Shown piece by piece: positions 23,850-31,142 of a stretch of 64,000 nucleotides of DNA. Source of the stretch: Nocardioides seonyuensis (GTDB lineage Bacteria; Actinomycetota; Actinomycetes; Propionibacteriales; Nocardioidaceae); the NCBI RefSeq assembly GCF_004683965.1, contig NZ_CP038436.1, positions 1,736,001-1,800,000 of the forward strand, written 5' to 3'. Under the pieces are notes generated by a model. The model saw nothing but the letters and a program-made list of their open reading frames with translations, was not told where the DNA came from and made no database searches. Each line of letters begins with the position of its first letter. Position 1 is the stretch's first letter. The translations under genes were made by a program, and so were the position numbers.

Positions 23850-24287
23850 TCAGTCCTTCTGCAGCTCCTGGGCGAGCATCACGATGATCCCGCTGGGACC
23901 ACGGACGTAGGTCAGCTTGTAGACGTCCTGGTAGCTGGCCACACCCCGCAGTGGGTGGCAGCCGTGCCGGGCCGCGATCTCGAGCGCCTCGTCGATGTCG
24001 TCGACCGAGAACGCGACCCGGTGCATGCCGATCTCGTTGGGCAGCGTCGGCTCCGTCTCGATCGCCTCGGGGTGGATGTACTCGAAGAGCTCGAGGCGAC
24101 CGTTGCCGTCCGGGGTCTGGAGCATCGCGATCCGGGCGTGGTTGCCGTCCAGGCCCACGGCGGTGTCCGTCCACTCGCCGCTGACCGTGTCGCGCCCGAG
24201 GACGGTCAGCCCCAGGTCGGTGAAGAAGGCGATGGTGGCCTCGAGGTCACGGACCGCGATGCCGACGTTCTCGAGCTTGATGGGCAT
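23850..24287 (-). CDS. VOC/glyoxalase-superfamily protein
   Basis: A 145-residue protein with the paired beta-alpha-beta-beta-beta modules of the vicinal oxygen chelate fold. Candidate metal ligands are H in MHRVAFSVDDIDEA and E in RLELFEY; the C-terminal GPSGIIVMLAQEL resembles glyoxalase I and methylmalonyl-CoA epimerase. The substrate is unknown. The gene is convergent with the ketosynthase (27-bp gap) and lies downstream of the metalloprotease on the same strand with a 63-bp gap. Confidence 0.85.
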   Translation of the reverse strand: MPIKLENVGIAVRDLEATIAFFTDLGLTVLGRDTVSGEWTDTAVGLDGNHARIAMLQTPDGNGRLELFEYIHPEAIETEPTLPNEIGMHRVAFSVDDIDEALEIAARHGCHPLRGVASYQDVYKLTYVRGPSGIIVMLAQELQKD

Positions 24288-24350
24288 GGGGCCAGACTGG
24301 CATGGTCCTGACCGCCGAGCCTCACGATTTCTCGTGGCCGATGCTCGCCG

Positions 24351-27300
24351 TCAGCGGGGCTGGACCGCCTTCGAGGGGGCGCTCGCCGGGCTCCAGCCGA
24401 CGGCGTTCCTGGCTCGTACGGCGACCCGGTACTTGCCCTGCTTCAGCTTCAGGGTGAGCTTGTGCTTGCTCGTCGGGACCTTGATGCGGGCCTTGACGAC
24501 CAGCTTGGCGCCCTTCACCTTGTAGACGATCACCTGGTAGCCCGTGACCGCGCTCGAGCCGGCCGAGGCGGGCGCGGACCACTTCACGGTGAGCGTCGTC
24601 GCATCGCCCTTGCCGCCCGGCTTGGCCGAGGGTGCCCGAGGTGCCGAGGGCGCTACGGCCAGGGGAGCCGGGGCGACCGGCCCGGCAACAGGCGCCGGCG
24701 CCGGCGCCGGTGCCGGTGCCGGGGGAACCGGGTGGGTGGTCGGCTCCGGAGAGGGCTCCGGGCTCGGCTCGGTGGTCGGCTCGGGGGAGGGCTCCGGGCT
24801 CGGCTCCGTCGGGGTCCCGGGGTCCGTGGGCGGCACGACCACCGGCTCCGGCACGGTCACCGCGCACACGACCGGAGGGCCGAAGCGGCCGTTGCGCAGG
24901 GCCGCGGTCACCTCGATCTCCCACTCGCCCGGGGTGACGGGCCGTTGGTAGACACCGGTCATGTAGTACGCCTGGCCGGACGCCCACACGGTCCAGTCGG
25001 TGTCGGGAAGCCGCCGAGCGCGCACGTTCCAGTAGTTGACGTTGATCTCGGTCCACTCCCAGACCCACCTGAGCTTGCCGTCGTCGACCGTGTACTCCGT
25101 CGGGCAGGTGATCGCCGTCGGGTCGAAGTTCACGACCCCCATCGACGGCATGAACGACGGGCCGCCGGGGTTGACCGGCGTCACCGTCACGTAGTGGTCC
25201 TCGTCGAGCGTCAGGCCCGTCAGGTCGATGAAAGGCTCGTCCGTCGCGTCGACCGTCATGGCCAGCGTGGCCCTGTCCCCGCAGAGGTCCGTCCCACGGG
25301 TCGCCCCGTCGCCGAAGATGGCGTCGCCGGGCAGGTGGATCTCACCGATGACGTCGACACAGACGTCGTACCAGAGGATCGGGTCGTGGTCGGGGTCCGC
25401 CGGGACGTTCGGCTCCCAGAAGACCCGCAGCGAGCCGGTGCCCGCAGCGGTGTCCGTGGACAGCACGGTCCCCTGGATGGTGTTGTTCGGGATGGGGCCG
25501 GGGTCGGGCGAGATGGGGGGCATGACGAACGACTTGTCGGAGCTGTTGTCGTAGCCGGGCTTCCCCTTGACGGGCCCCCAGATGTTGGCGGCGGCGATGA
25601 TGAGGTGCTTCGGCCCGGTCTTCACCCCGGTGAACGTGTAGGACGTGGTACCGGGCGGCAGGACGACGTCCGTCTGCTGCGAGTAGTTGCCGGTGGCGAG
25701 GCCCAGGGCGACGTGCTGGATCGGCTCGCCGCCGTCGAAGGGCGTCTCCCAGGTGACGGTCACCGTGCGGTCGTCGCGGTCGGTGGCGATGGTCGGGGTG
25801 ATGCGAGCAGGGGAGCCCTTGAGGAGCGCCTTGAAGTCGTACGCCGCCCCCGCGCCGTTGGCGTTGACCGCGACGATCCGGTAGTCGTACTCCTCCCCGG
25901 CGACCGGGTTGAAGCGGTTGGTCCACTTCTCGTACTTGCCCGTGGAGAGGAAGTCGCCCTCGAAGAGCTGCCACCACTCGCCGTCCTGGCCCTGCCAGAA
26001 CTCATAGTGCGTGACCGGGGAGCCCCCGTTGCTGTCCGGGGAGTGCCACACGACCTCGATGCACCGCGGCTTGTTGCCGAACTCGCACGTCAGGTCGTCC
26101 GTCACGACGGAGACGTCGGTGACCCGGCTGGGGACGGTCGTCGGGTTCCAGGTCGCGGTCGCGGCCGCGCCGGCACCCATGGCGTTGAGGGCGCTCACGC
26201 CCACCGTGACGTTGAGGTCGGCCGCCCCGGGGAAGGTGTGGCTGGTCGCGTCGGCGGGCAGGTCGACCGGGTCCTGGCCGCTGAGGTCGACGCGGTAGCC
26301 GGTGACGGGCGACCCGCCGTCGTTGCTCGGCGCGGCCCAGGTGGCGACGAGGTCGAGGCCCGCGGCGACGACCGTCAGGCCGTTCGGTCGAGCGGGGGCG
26401 ACCTGCGGGGTGCTGCACCCCTCCACCTGGAGCTGGTAGGCGCCGGTGCTCCCGTAGGAGAAGTAGTCGCTCGTGTCGAGGCCGGTCAGACCGTCGCCGC
26501 CGCGGACCTCGAGCAGCCACGGGCCGCCCTCGGCGATGTCGACCGTGGCGTCGAGACCGGTGACGCTGGTGGAGGGGTAGTAGGCGCCCACGCCGTACCA
26601 GGGCCGCTCGTCCCGCGCATCGGCCTGGATGAGGTAGGGGTTGGCAACCGTGACGGGCGAGCCGCCGCTGCCGCTGGGCCTGGCCAGCGTCAGGCTGACG
26701 TCGAGGTTGGCCGAGAAGCCGGTGGTGACCGCGGCGGCACGCGCCCCGGGGGTGCAGTCGTCGACCAGGTAGACGTCGCGGTCGTACGACGCCCCGACGT
26801 AGCCGGCTCCGTCGGTGACGCGCAGGGGTGAGGCCCAGCCGTCGCCGCCCTCGTCGGTGCGGTGGCCGGCGATCGCGGCGATCTTGGCGACGTCGTCCTC
26901 GCTGTTGGTGGCGCCGTTGTAGAAGCCGTTGGACCACTGGCTGACCGGCGCGGAGTAGGCGCTTCCCATGATCGGCGCCCAGGTGCCCTGGCCGCTGTAG
27001 TACTCGTCCCAGTCGGTCTCGCTGCGGCCGAAGCCGTCGTGCCTGAGGCCGAAGGTGTGGCCGACCTCGTGGGAGGCGGCCTCGGCGATCGCCTTGGGCG
27101 ACTGGGAGTTGAGGGCCGAGAAGACCCACGCCGGCTCGGCGACGCTGGAGGGCGTGGTGATCGCGTCGAGCAACGCGACGCCGCCACAGTTGTCCTGGCA
27201 GATCAACGAGGAGGCCTGGGCGCTGTCGGAGACGACCAGGCGGGTCCCGAAGACGGTGTCACCGGAGAAGTCCGTGCGCAGGGCGGCGTCCCCGGGGTCG

Positions 27301-27992
27301 GCGGTGGTGACGTCCACGTCGAAGGGTGCGAAGTCCTCGGCGACGCGCGCCCAGATCTCCTGGATCGCAGCACGCTCGGCGTCGGAGAAGGCCGGTCCGT
27401 CTCCCATCGGGTCCCACCCCTCGTAGGCGCCGGCGGGGAGGTGGTGGCCGGTCGACCAGTAGCTCTCGGACGGGAGGTCAATCCCGTCGAAGTCGAGGTG
27501 GACCACGTGCTGGGAGCCGGGCTTGCTGTGCAGCGCCAGGGTCTGGTCGAGGGGCTCCGCCGCGGCCGCGACCGGCGCGGCGTCGAAGGTCTCACCGACG
27601 TGGAGCTCCTCCTTGACGAAGAGCTGGCCGGCGGGGTCGACCCAGAGGGTCTCGTCGTTGAGCAGTGTCGTGCGCAGCGCGGCGGGCTGCATGCCGTGCG
27701 CCTTCGCGACTGCGGGCAGGTCGGCGCCGAGACGTCGTACGGCAGTGCCGCCGTTCTGCGGCTTCCGCAGCGACGTCGCCGGGAGCAGCTCGGACTCGAG
27801 GCGCTTGCGCGGGGCGGCCTCGGACTCGACCGGTGCCTCGCGCCGCTCCCCGTCCTGCTGTTCGGTGGGTGCCGCGACCGCACCGGGGGCTGTCGGGGAC
27901 GTCGCCGCGGCCGGCTCGAGGTCGAGCGACGAGGGGCTGGCGGCGAGGAGGAGCCCGGCCAGGGCCAGGGCGGTCGCGCGGGGAGCAATCAC
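24351..27992 (-). CDS. Large secreted zinc metalloprotease with fibronectin III-like repeats
   Basis: A 1213-residue exported protein. A short signal peptide (RATALALAGLLLAAS) and an Ala/Pro-rich pro-region (to about 150) precede a zincin domain, with the zinc site HEVGHTFGLRHD near residue 308 (H-E-x-x-H-x-x-G-x-x-H-D) and a Met-turn-like PIMGSAYSAPVSQW. Several fibronectin III-like modules follow (about 570-1030; W-x-x-P, GG-S-P-V-T-x-Y patterns), then a Pro/Glu/Ser/Thr linker built from repeated EPSPEPTT and PAPAPA units, and a final Fn3-like module (about 1110-1213). It probably degrades extracellular protein. The GTG at 27992 is preceded by TAGCCT at 6 nt, so the mRNA may be leaderless. 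Confidence 0.9.
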   Translation of the reverse strand: MIAPRATALALAGLLLAASPSSLDLEPAAATSPTAPGAVAAPTEQQDGERREAPVESEAAPRKRLESELLPATSLRKPQNGGTAVRRLGADLPAVAKAHGMQPAALRTTLLNDETLWVDPAGQLFVKEELHVGETFDAAPVAAAAEPLDQTLALHSKPGSQHVVHLDFDGIDLPSESYWSTGHHLPAGAYEGWDPMGDGPAFSDAERAAIQEIWARVAEDFAPFDVDVTTADPGDAALRTDFSGDTVFGTRLVVSDSAQASSLICQDNCGGVALLDAITTPSSVAEPAWVFSALNSQSPKAIAEAASHEVGHTFGLRHDGFGRSETDWDEYYSGQGTWAPIMGSAYSAPVSQWSNGFYNGATNSEDDVAKIAAIAGHRTDEGGDGWASPLRVTDGAGYVGASYDRDVYLVDDCTPGARAAAVTTGFSANLDVSLTLARPSGSGGSPVTVANPYLIQADARDERPWYGVGAYYPSTSVTGLDATVDIAEGGPWLLEVRGGDGLTGLDTSDYFSYGSTGAYQLQVEGCSTPQVAPARPNGLTVVAAGLDLVATWAAPSNDGGSPVTGYRVDLSGQDPVDLPADATSHTFPGAADLNVTVGVSALNAMGAGAAATATWNPTTVPSRVTDVSVVTDDLTCEFGNKPRCIEVVWHSPDSNGGSPVTHYEFWQGQDGEWWQLFEGDFLSTGKYEKWTNRFNPVAGEEYDYRIVAVNANGAGAAYDFKALLKGSPARITPTIATDRDDRTVTVTWETPFDGGEPIQHVALGLATGNYSQQTDVVLPPGTTSYTFTGVKTGPKHLIIAAANIWGPVKGKPGYDNSSDKSFVMPPISPDPGPIPNNTIQGTVLSTDTAAGTGSLRVFWEPNVPADPDHDPILWYDVCVDVIGEIHLPGDAIFGDGATRGTDLCGDRATLAMTVDATDEPFIDLTGLTLDEDHYVTVTPVNPGGPSFMPSMGVVNFDPTAITCPTEYTVDDGKLRWVWEWTEINVNYWNVRARRLPDTDWTVWASGQAYYMTGVYQRPVTPGEWEIEVTAALRNGRFGPPVVCAVTVPEPVVVPPTDPGTPTEPSPEPSPEPTTEPSPEPSPEPTTHPVPPAPAPAPAPAPVAGPVAPAPLAVAPSAPRAPSAKPGGKGDATTLTVKWSAPASAGSSAVTGYQVIVYKVKGAKLVVKARIKVPTSKHKLTLKLKQGKYRVAVRARNAVGWSPASAPSKAVQPR

Positions 27993-27998
27993 CGCGCA

Positions 27999-28004
27999 AG
28001 GCTA
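27999..28004 (-). promoter_or_regulatory. Leaderless-type -10 box (TAGCCT) of the metalloprotease
   Basis: On the minus strand TAGCCT lies 6 nt before the GTG at 27992; no Shine-Dalgarno sequence is present. Confidence 0.5.
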
Positions 28005-28081
28005 GGTAGGTTCGAGAGTTCCCGTGGTCGAACGCGACAAGTGGGGCGGAGCCAGCGCCCGAAAGAAAATGTCGAGGTCGA

Positions 28082-28108
28082 TGTCGAAGAGCCCGGCGGC
28101 CGTTCGAC
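28082..28108 (+). promoter_or_regulatory. ECF42-type promoter in front of the DGPF/sigma operon
   Basis: TGTCGA (28082-28087), 17 nt and CGAC (28105-28108) match the published ECF42 promoter pattern as I remember it: TGTCGA at -35 and CGA(C/T) at -10. A second TGTCGA sits at 28070. The next gene, 47 bp downstream, is the DGPF gene coupled to an ECF42 sigma factor, so autoregulation is likely. Confidence 0.65.
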
Positions 28109-28154
28109 GTACGTGCGAGAAGCAGCTCACCAGCAACCACAAGGAGTGATCACG

Positions 28155-28526
28155 ATGCCGCGATTCATGGGACTGATCCGGATGGAGGAGGGCGACGCCG
28201 TCGGCACGCCCCCGCAGTCGCTGTTCGACGCGATGGAGGTCTACATCGGCGAGCGGGCCGCAGACGGCCGCTTCATCGACGGAGGCGGTCTCTACGGCAC
28301 CGAGGACGCCGTCAACTTCGTCGTGCGCAAGGGCGAGGTGAGCCGGGTCGACGGGCCCTACGCCGAGGCCAAGGAGGTCGTCGGCGGCTGGTCGCTCCTG
28401 CAGTACGACACCCTCGAGGAGGCGGTGGCCGACCAGCAGATCTTCGCCGACCTCCACGCGAAGCACTGGCCCGAGGTCACGGTGATCTCCACCCTGCGCC
28501 AGATCTCCGAGGCGCCCGGCGACTGA
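28155..28526 (+). CDS. YCII-like DGPF-domain protein, partner of an ECF42 sigma factor
   Basis: A 123-residue protein of the YCII/DGPF family, with the signature DGPYAEAKEVVGGW (D-G-P-[FY]) in the second half and MGLIRMEEGD at the start of the ferredoxin-like fold. DGPF proteins are regularly encoded next to ECF42 sigma factors, and their molecular role is unclear (enzyme-like, no known substrate). The ATG at 28155 is preceded by AAGGAG at 8 nt. The sigma gene starts 23 bp after its stop, and an ECF42-like promoter lies upstream. Confidence 0.9.
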   Translation: MPRFMGLIRMEEGDAVGTPPQSLFDAMEVYIGERAADGRFIDGGGLYGTEDAVNFVVRKGEVSRVDGPYAEAKEVVGGWSLLQYDTLEEAVADQQIFADLHAKHWPEVTVISTLRQISEAPGD

Positions 28527-28537
28527 GCAGGGCTCAC

Positions 28538-28543
28538 TACGCT
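28538..28543 (+). promoter_or_regulatory. Leaderless-type -10 box (TACGCT) of the ECF sigma gene
   Basis: TACGCT lies between the DGPF stop and the GTG at 28550, with exactly 6 nt before the GTG. It would let the sigma gene be transcribed separately by the housekeeping sigma factor. Confidence 0.5.
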
Positions 28544-28549
28544 GGCTGC

Positions 28550-29845
28550 GTGCCGGCACGGAGCAGTACGGACGACCCCAGCGCGAACCACTGGCGCGAG
28601 GCCGTCCACGCGGCGTGGCGGGCCGACTCGGCCCGCCTCGTCGGGGCCCTCACGCGGATGACCCGCGACGTCGAGCTCGCCGCCGACCTCGCGCAGGACG
28701 CGCTCGTGGCGGCGCTCGAGCAGTGGCCGGTGACCGGCGTCCCGGACAACCCGGGCGGCTGGCTGATGACCACGGCCAAGCGCCGTGCCGTCGACCACTT
28801 CCGGCGCGCCGAGAACCTGCGGCGCAAGGTCGCCGAGCTCGAGCACGACCAGCGAGGGGAGGGAGCGGCGATGCCCGACCTTGACGACCAGGTCGACCAC
28901 ATCGAGGACGACGTTCTGCGGCTGGTCTTCCTGTCCTGCCACCCCAGCCTGACTCCCGAGTCGCGCGCTGCGCTGACCCTGCGCCTGGTGGGCGGGCTCA
29001 CCACCGCCGAGATCGCGCGCGGCTTCCTCACGACGGAGTCGACGATGGGCCAGCGGATCTCGCGGGCGAAGAAGACGCTGTCGCAGGCGCACGCCTCCTT
29101 CGAGCTGCCGACGGGACAGGAGCGGGTCGCGCGTCTCGACGACGTGATGGCCGTGATCTACCTGGTCTTCAACGAGGGCTACACCGCGACGGCCGGTTCC
29201 GACTGGATGCGCCCGGACCTCGCGTCGGAGGCGACCCGGCTGGCCCGGATGCTGGCCGACCTCGCGCCCGACGAGCCCGAGGTGCTCGGCCTCCACGCCC
29301 TGCTGGAGATCCAGGGGTCGCGGACCGCTTCTCGGCTCGACGCATCCGGTGCGCCGGTGCTGCTGGAGGCCCAGGACCGGACGCTGTGGGATCCGTTGAT
29401 GATCCGGCGCGGGTTGGCTGCGCTGCGTGCCGCCGAGGCGTTGGCATCGCGTGGTCGTCCGGTCGGCAAGTACTTCCTCCAGGCCTCCATCGCCGCCGAG
29501 CACGCGCGCGCCGCCCGTGCCGAGGACACCGACTGGCGCCGGATCGCCTCGCTGTACGACGTCCTCGCCGAGGCCGCGCCCGGCCCCGTCGTCGAGGTCA
29601 ACCGGGCCGTCGCCCACGGGCGCGCGTTCGGGGCTGACGCCGGGCTCGCGGTGCTCGACGCGCTGGATGCCGGCGCGCTGGGCGACTCGCCGCTCGTGCC
29701 CAGTGTGCGGGGCGACCTGCTGGAGCGGGCGGGGCAGCACGACGCCGCTGCCGCGGCGTTCGCCGAGGCCGCCGAGCTCACCCGAAACGAGGGGGAGCGG
29801 GGTGTGCTGCAGCGCAGGGCCGAGCTGAACGCTGCGCGCAGCTAG
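28550..29845 (+). CDS. ECF42-type RNA polymerase sigma factor with C-terminal TPR-like extension
   Basis: A 431-residue sigma factor. The sigma-2 region spans about 18-85 (RLVGALTRMTRDVELAADLAQDALVAALEQWP, then NPGGWLMTTAKRRAVDHFRR) and the sigma-4 region about 120-180 (LRLVFLSCHPSLTPESRAALTLRLVGGLTTAEIARGF...TMGQRISRAKK). The remaining ~240 residues are helical TPR-like repeats. This long extension, and the DGPF gene next door, define group ECF42. In this group there is normally no anti-sigma factor, and the extension is needed for activity (family knowledge). The GTG start follows a TANNNT box by 6 nt. Confidence 0.93.
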   Translation: MPARSSTDDPSANHWREAVHAAWRADSARLVGALTRMTRDVELAADLAQDALVAALEQWPVTGVPDNPGGWLMTTAKRRAVDHFRRAENLRRKVAELEHDQRGEGAAMPDLDDQVDHIEDDVLRLVFLSCHPSLTPESRAALTLRLVGGLTTAEIARGFLTTESTMGQRISRAKKTLSQAHASFELPTGQERVARLDDVMAVIYLVFNEGYTATAGSDWMRPDLASEATRLARMLADLAPDEPEVLGLHALLEIQGSRTASRLDASGAPVLLEAQDRTLWDPLMIRRGLAALRAAEALASRGRPVGKYFLQASIAAEHARAARAEDTDWRRIASLYDVLAEAAPGPVVEVNRAVAHGRAFGADAGLAVLDALDAGALGDSPLVPSVRGDLLERAGQHDAAAAAFAEAAELTRNEGERGVLQRRAELNAARS

Positions 29846-29893
29846 CAGGGTCGGCGCACGTCGTCGATGCACGATCGGTGCGATGCTGCGGGG

Positions 29894-30991
29894 ATGACGA
29901 CGTCCACCGAGGCCTCGATCACGTGGGCCCAGGCTCTCGCCTGGCGGTTGCAGCGGCACCTGCTCGATCCGGTCGGGTCGGAGTCGGTGGCCGACGTCGT
30001 ACGCCGACTCGGTGCCGTGCTGTCGATGAACGAGTCACTCGCCGAGCTCGCCGTGAGGACCCGTCGTACGACGTCGCGACCGGGTGAGCTCGCGGAGGCG
30101 CTGGCGGACGGGTCGGTGATCAAGGCGTTCGCCTTCCGCGGGTCGATGCACTACCTCTCGCCCGAGGACGGCGGCATCTACCTCGCTCTCCGAGCGGCGG
30201 GGCGGCAGTGGGAGCTGCCGAGCTGGGTGGAGCACTACGGGCTCTCCCCGTCGGACTGGCCCGGCTTCCGAGCAGCGGTGCGCGATGCGCTGACCGCCGA
30301 GCCGTTGACCATCGTCGAGCTCGGTGAGGCGCTGACCAGGCAGCGGCCCTACCGGCACCTGAAGTCGGTGTTCGACGAGGGCGCGTGGACCCTGGTCAAG
30401 CCGCTGTCCTGGCAGGGTGACGTGAGCCTCGGGCCGCCCCGCGGCAAGCAGCCCACCTTCCAGCGCCTCGACACCAACCCGAGGTGGCGGGGCGTGCCCG
30501 ACCTCGACGACGCAGGACCGAGGGCGATCGTGGCCTACCTGCGCACGTACGGCCCCGCGACGCGCGACCACATCCACTACTGGCTCGGCGAGGGTCTGAG
30601 CGCCGGTCGCACACGGCTCAACAGCTGGATCGCCGGGCTCAGTGACCAGCTGGTCGCGGTCGACGTCGATGGCACCACGTCGTACGTCGTGCGTGAGGAC
30701 GTCGACTCCCTCTGCGCCGCGCTGCCCTCGAACGCGGTGCGGTTCCTTCCCGGGCACGACCAGTGGGTGATGGGACCGGGCACCAAGGACGTCCACGTGA
30801 CTCCGCAGTCCCGACGGGACCCCGTCACCCGAAAGGCCAACCTCGTGACTGTCGGTGGTGTCGTCTGCGGCACGTGGGCGCGCAAGGGGGACGAGCTCCT
30901 GGTGGACTGGCTCGACGAGGGGCCACGACCCGAGGCGCTCGTCGAGCAGGAGACCTCGCGGGTCTCCGGCATCCTGGGCCTTGATCTCTGA
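29894..30991 (+). CDS. Winged-helix (AlkZ/HTH_42-type) DNA-binding protein
   Basis: A 365-residue protein of the winged-helix family that includes the AlkZ/YcaQ DNA glycosylases: an N-terminal helical region, FAFRGSMHYLSPEDGG near residue 80, tandem winged helices (about 125-260) and the C-terminal FLPGHDQWVMGPGTKD...VTVGGVVCGTW module. In glycosylases of the family the catalytic Q-x-Q/Q-x-D lies in a G-V-Q-A-Q stretch; the aligned stretch here reads GAVLSMNESLAEL, so the catalytic pair appears missing. It may be a non-catalytic or divergent DNA-binding protein. The ATG at 29894 is chosen as the start of the conserved region. Confidence 0.82.
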   Translation: MTTSTEASITWAQALAWRLQRHLLDPVGSESVADVVRRLGAVLSMNESLAELAVRTRRTTSRPGELAEALADGSVIKAFAFRGSMHYLSPEDGGIYLALRAAGRQWELPSWVEHYGLSPSDWPGFRAAVRDALTAEPLTIVELGEALTRQRPYRHLKSVFDEGAWTLVKPLSWQGDVSLGPPRGKQPTFQRLDTNPRWRGVPDLDDAGPRAIVAYLRTYGPATRDHIHYWLGEGLSAGRTRLNSWIAGLSDQLVAVDVDGTTSYVVREDVDSLCAALPSNAVRFLPGHDQWVMGPGTKDVHVTPQSRRDPVTRKANLVTVGGVVCGTWARKGDELLVDWLDEGPRPEALVEQETSRVSGILGLDL

Positions 30992-31046
30992 CCAGGGCTC
31001 ACTGCGTGGCGTCCGTGTGTTGCCACCGTCGTCAACACGAGCGGAT

Positions 31047-31062
31047 TGGGTCTTTACCCAAC
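31047..31062. promoter_or_regulatory. Palindrome upstream of the GAF histidine kinase
   Basis: TTGGGT-CTTT-ACCCAA is a perfect 6-bp inverted repeat, 56 bp after the winged-helix gene and 80 bp before the kinase ATG. A TATCGT box follows at 31082. It could be an operator or a short terminator stem. Confidence 0.4.
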
Positions 31063-31142
31063 GATCGACCCGCGCGCGGTCTATCGTGCTGAGGCCGGTG
31101 CGCCGTCGACGGGGGTGGCCGGGTGCGAGGACGGACGAGGAC

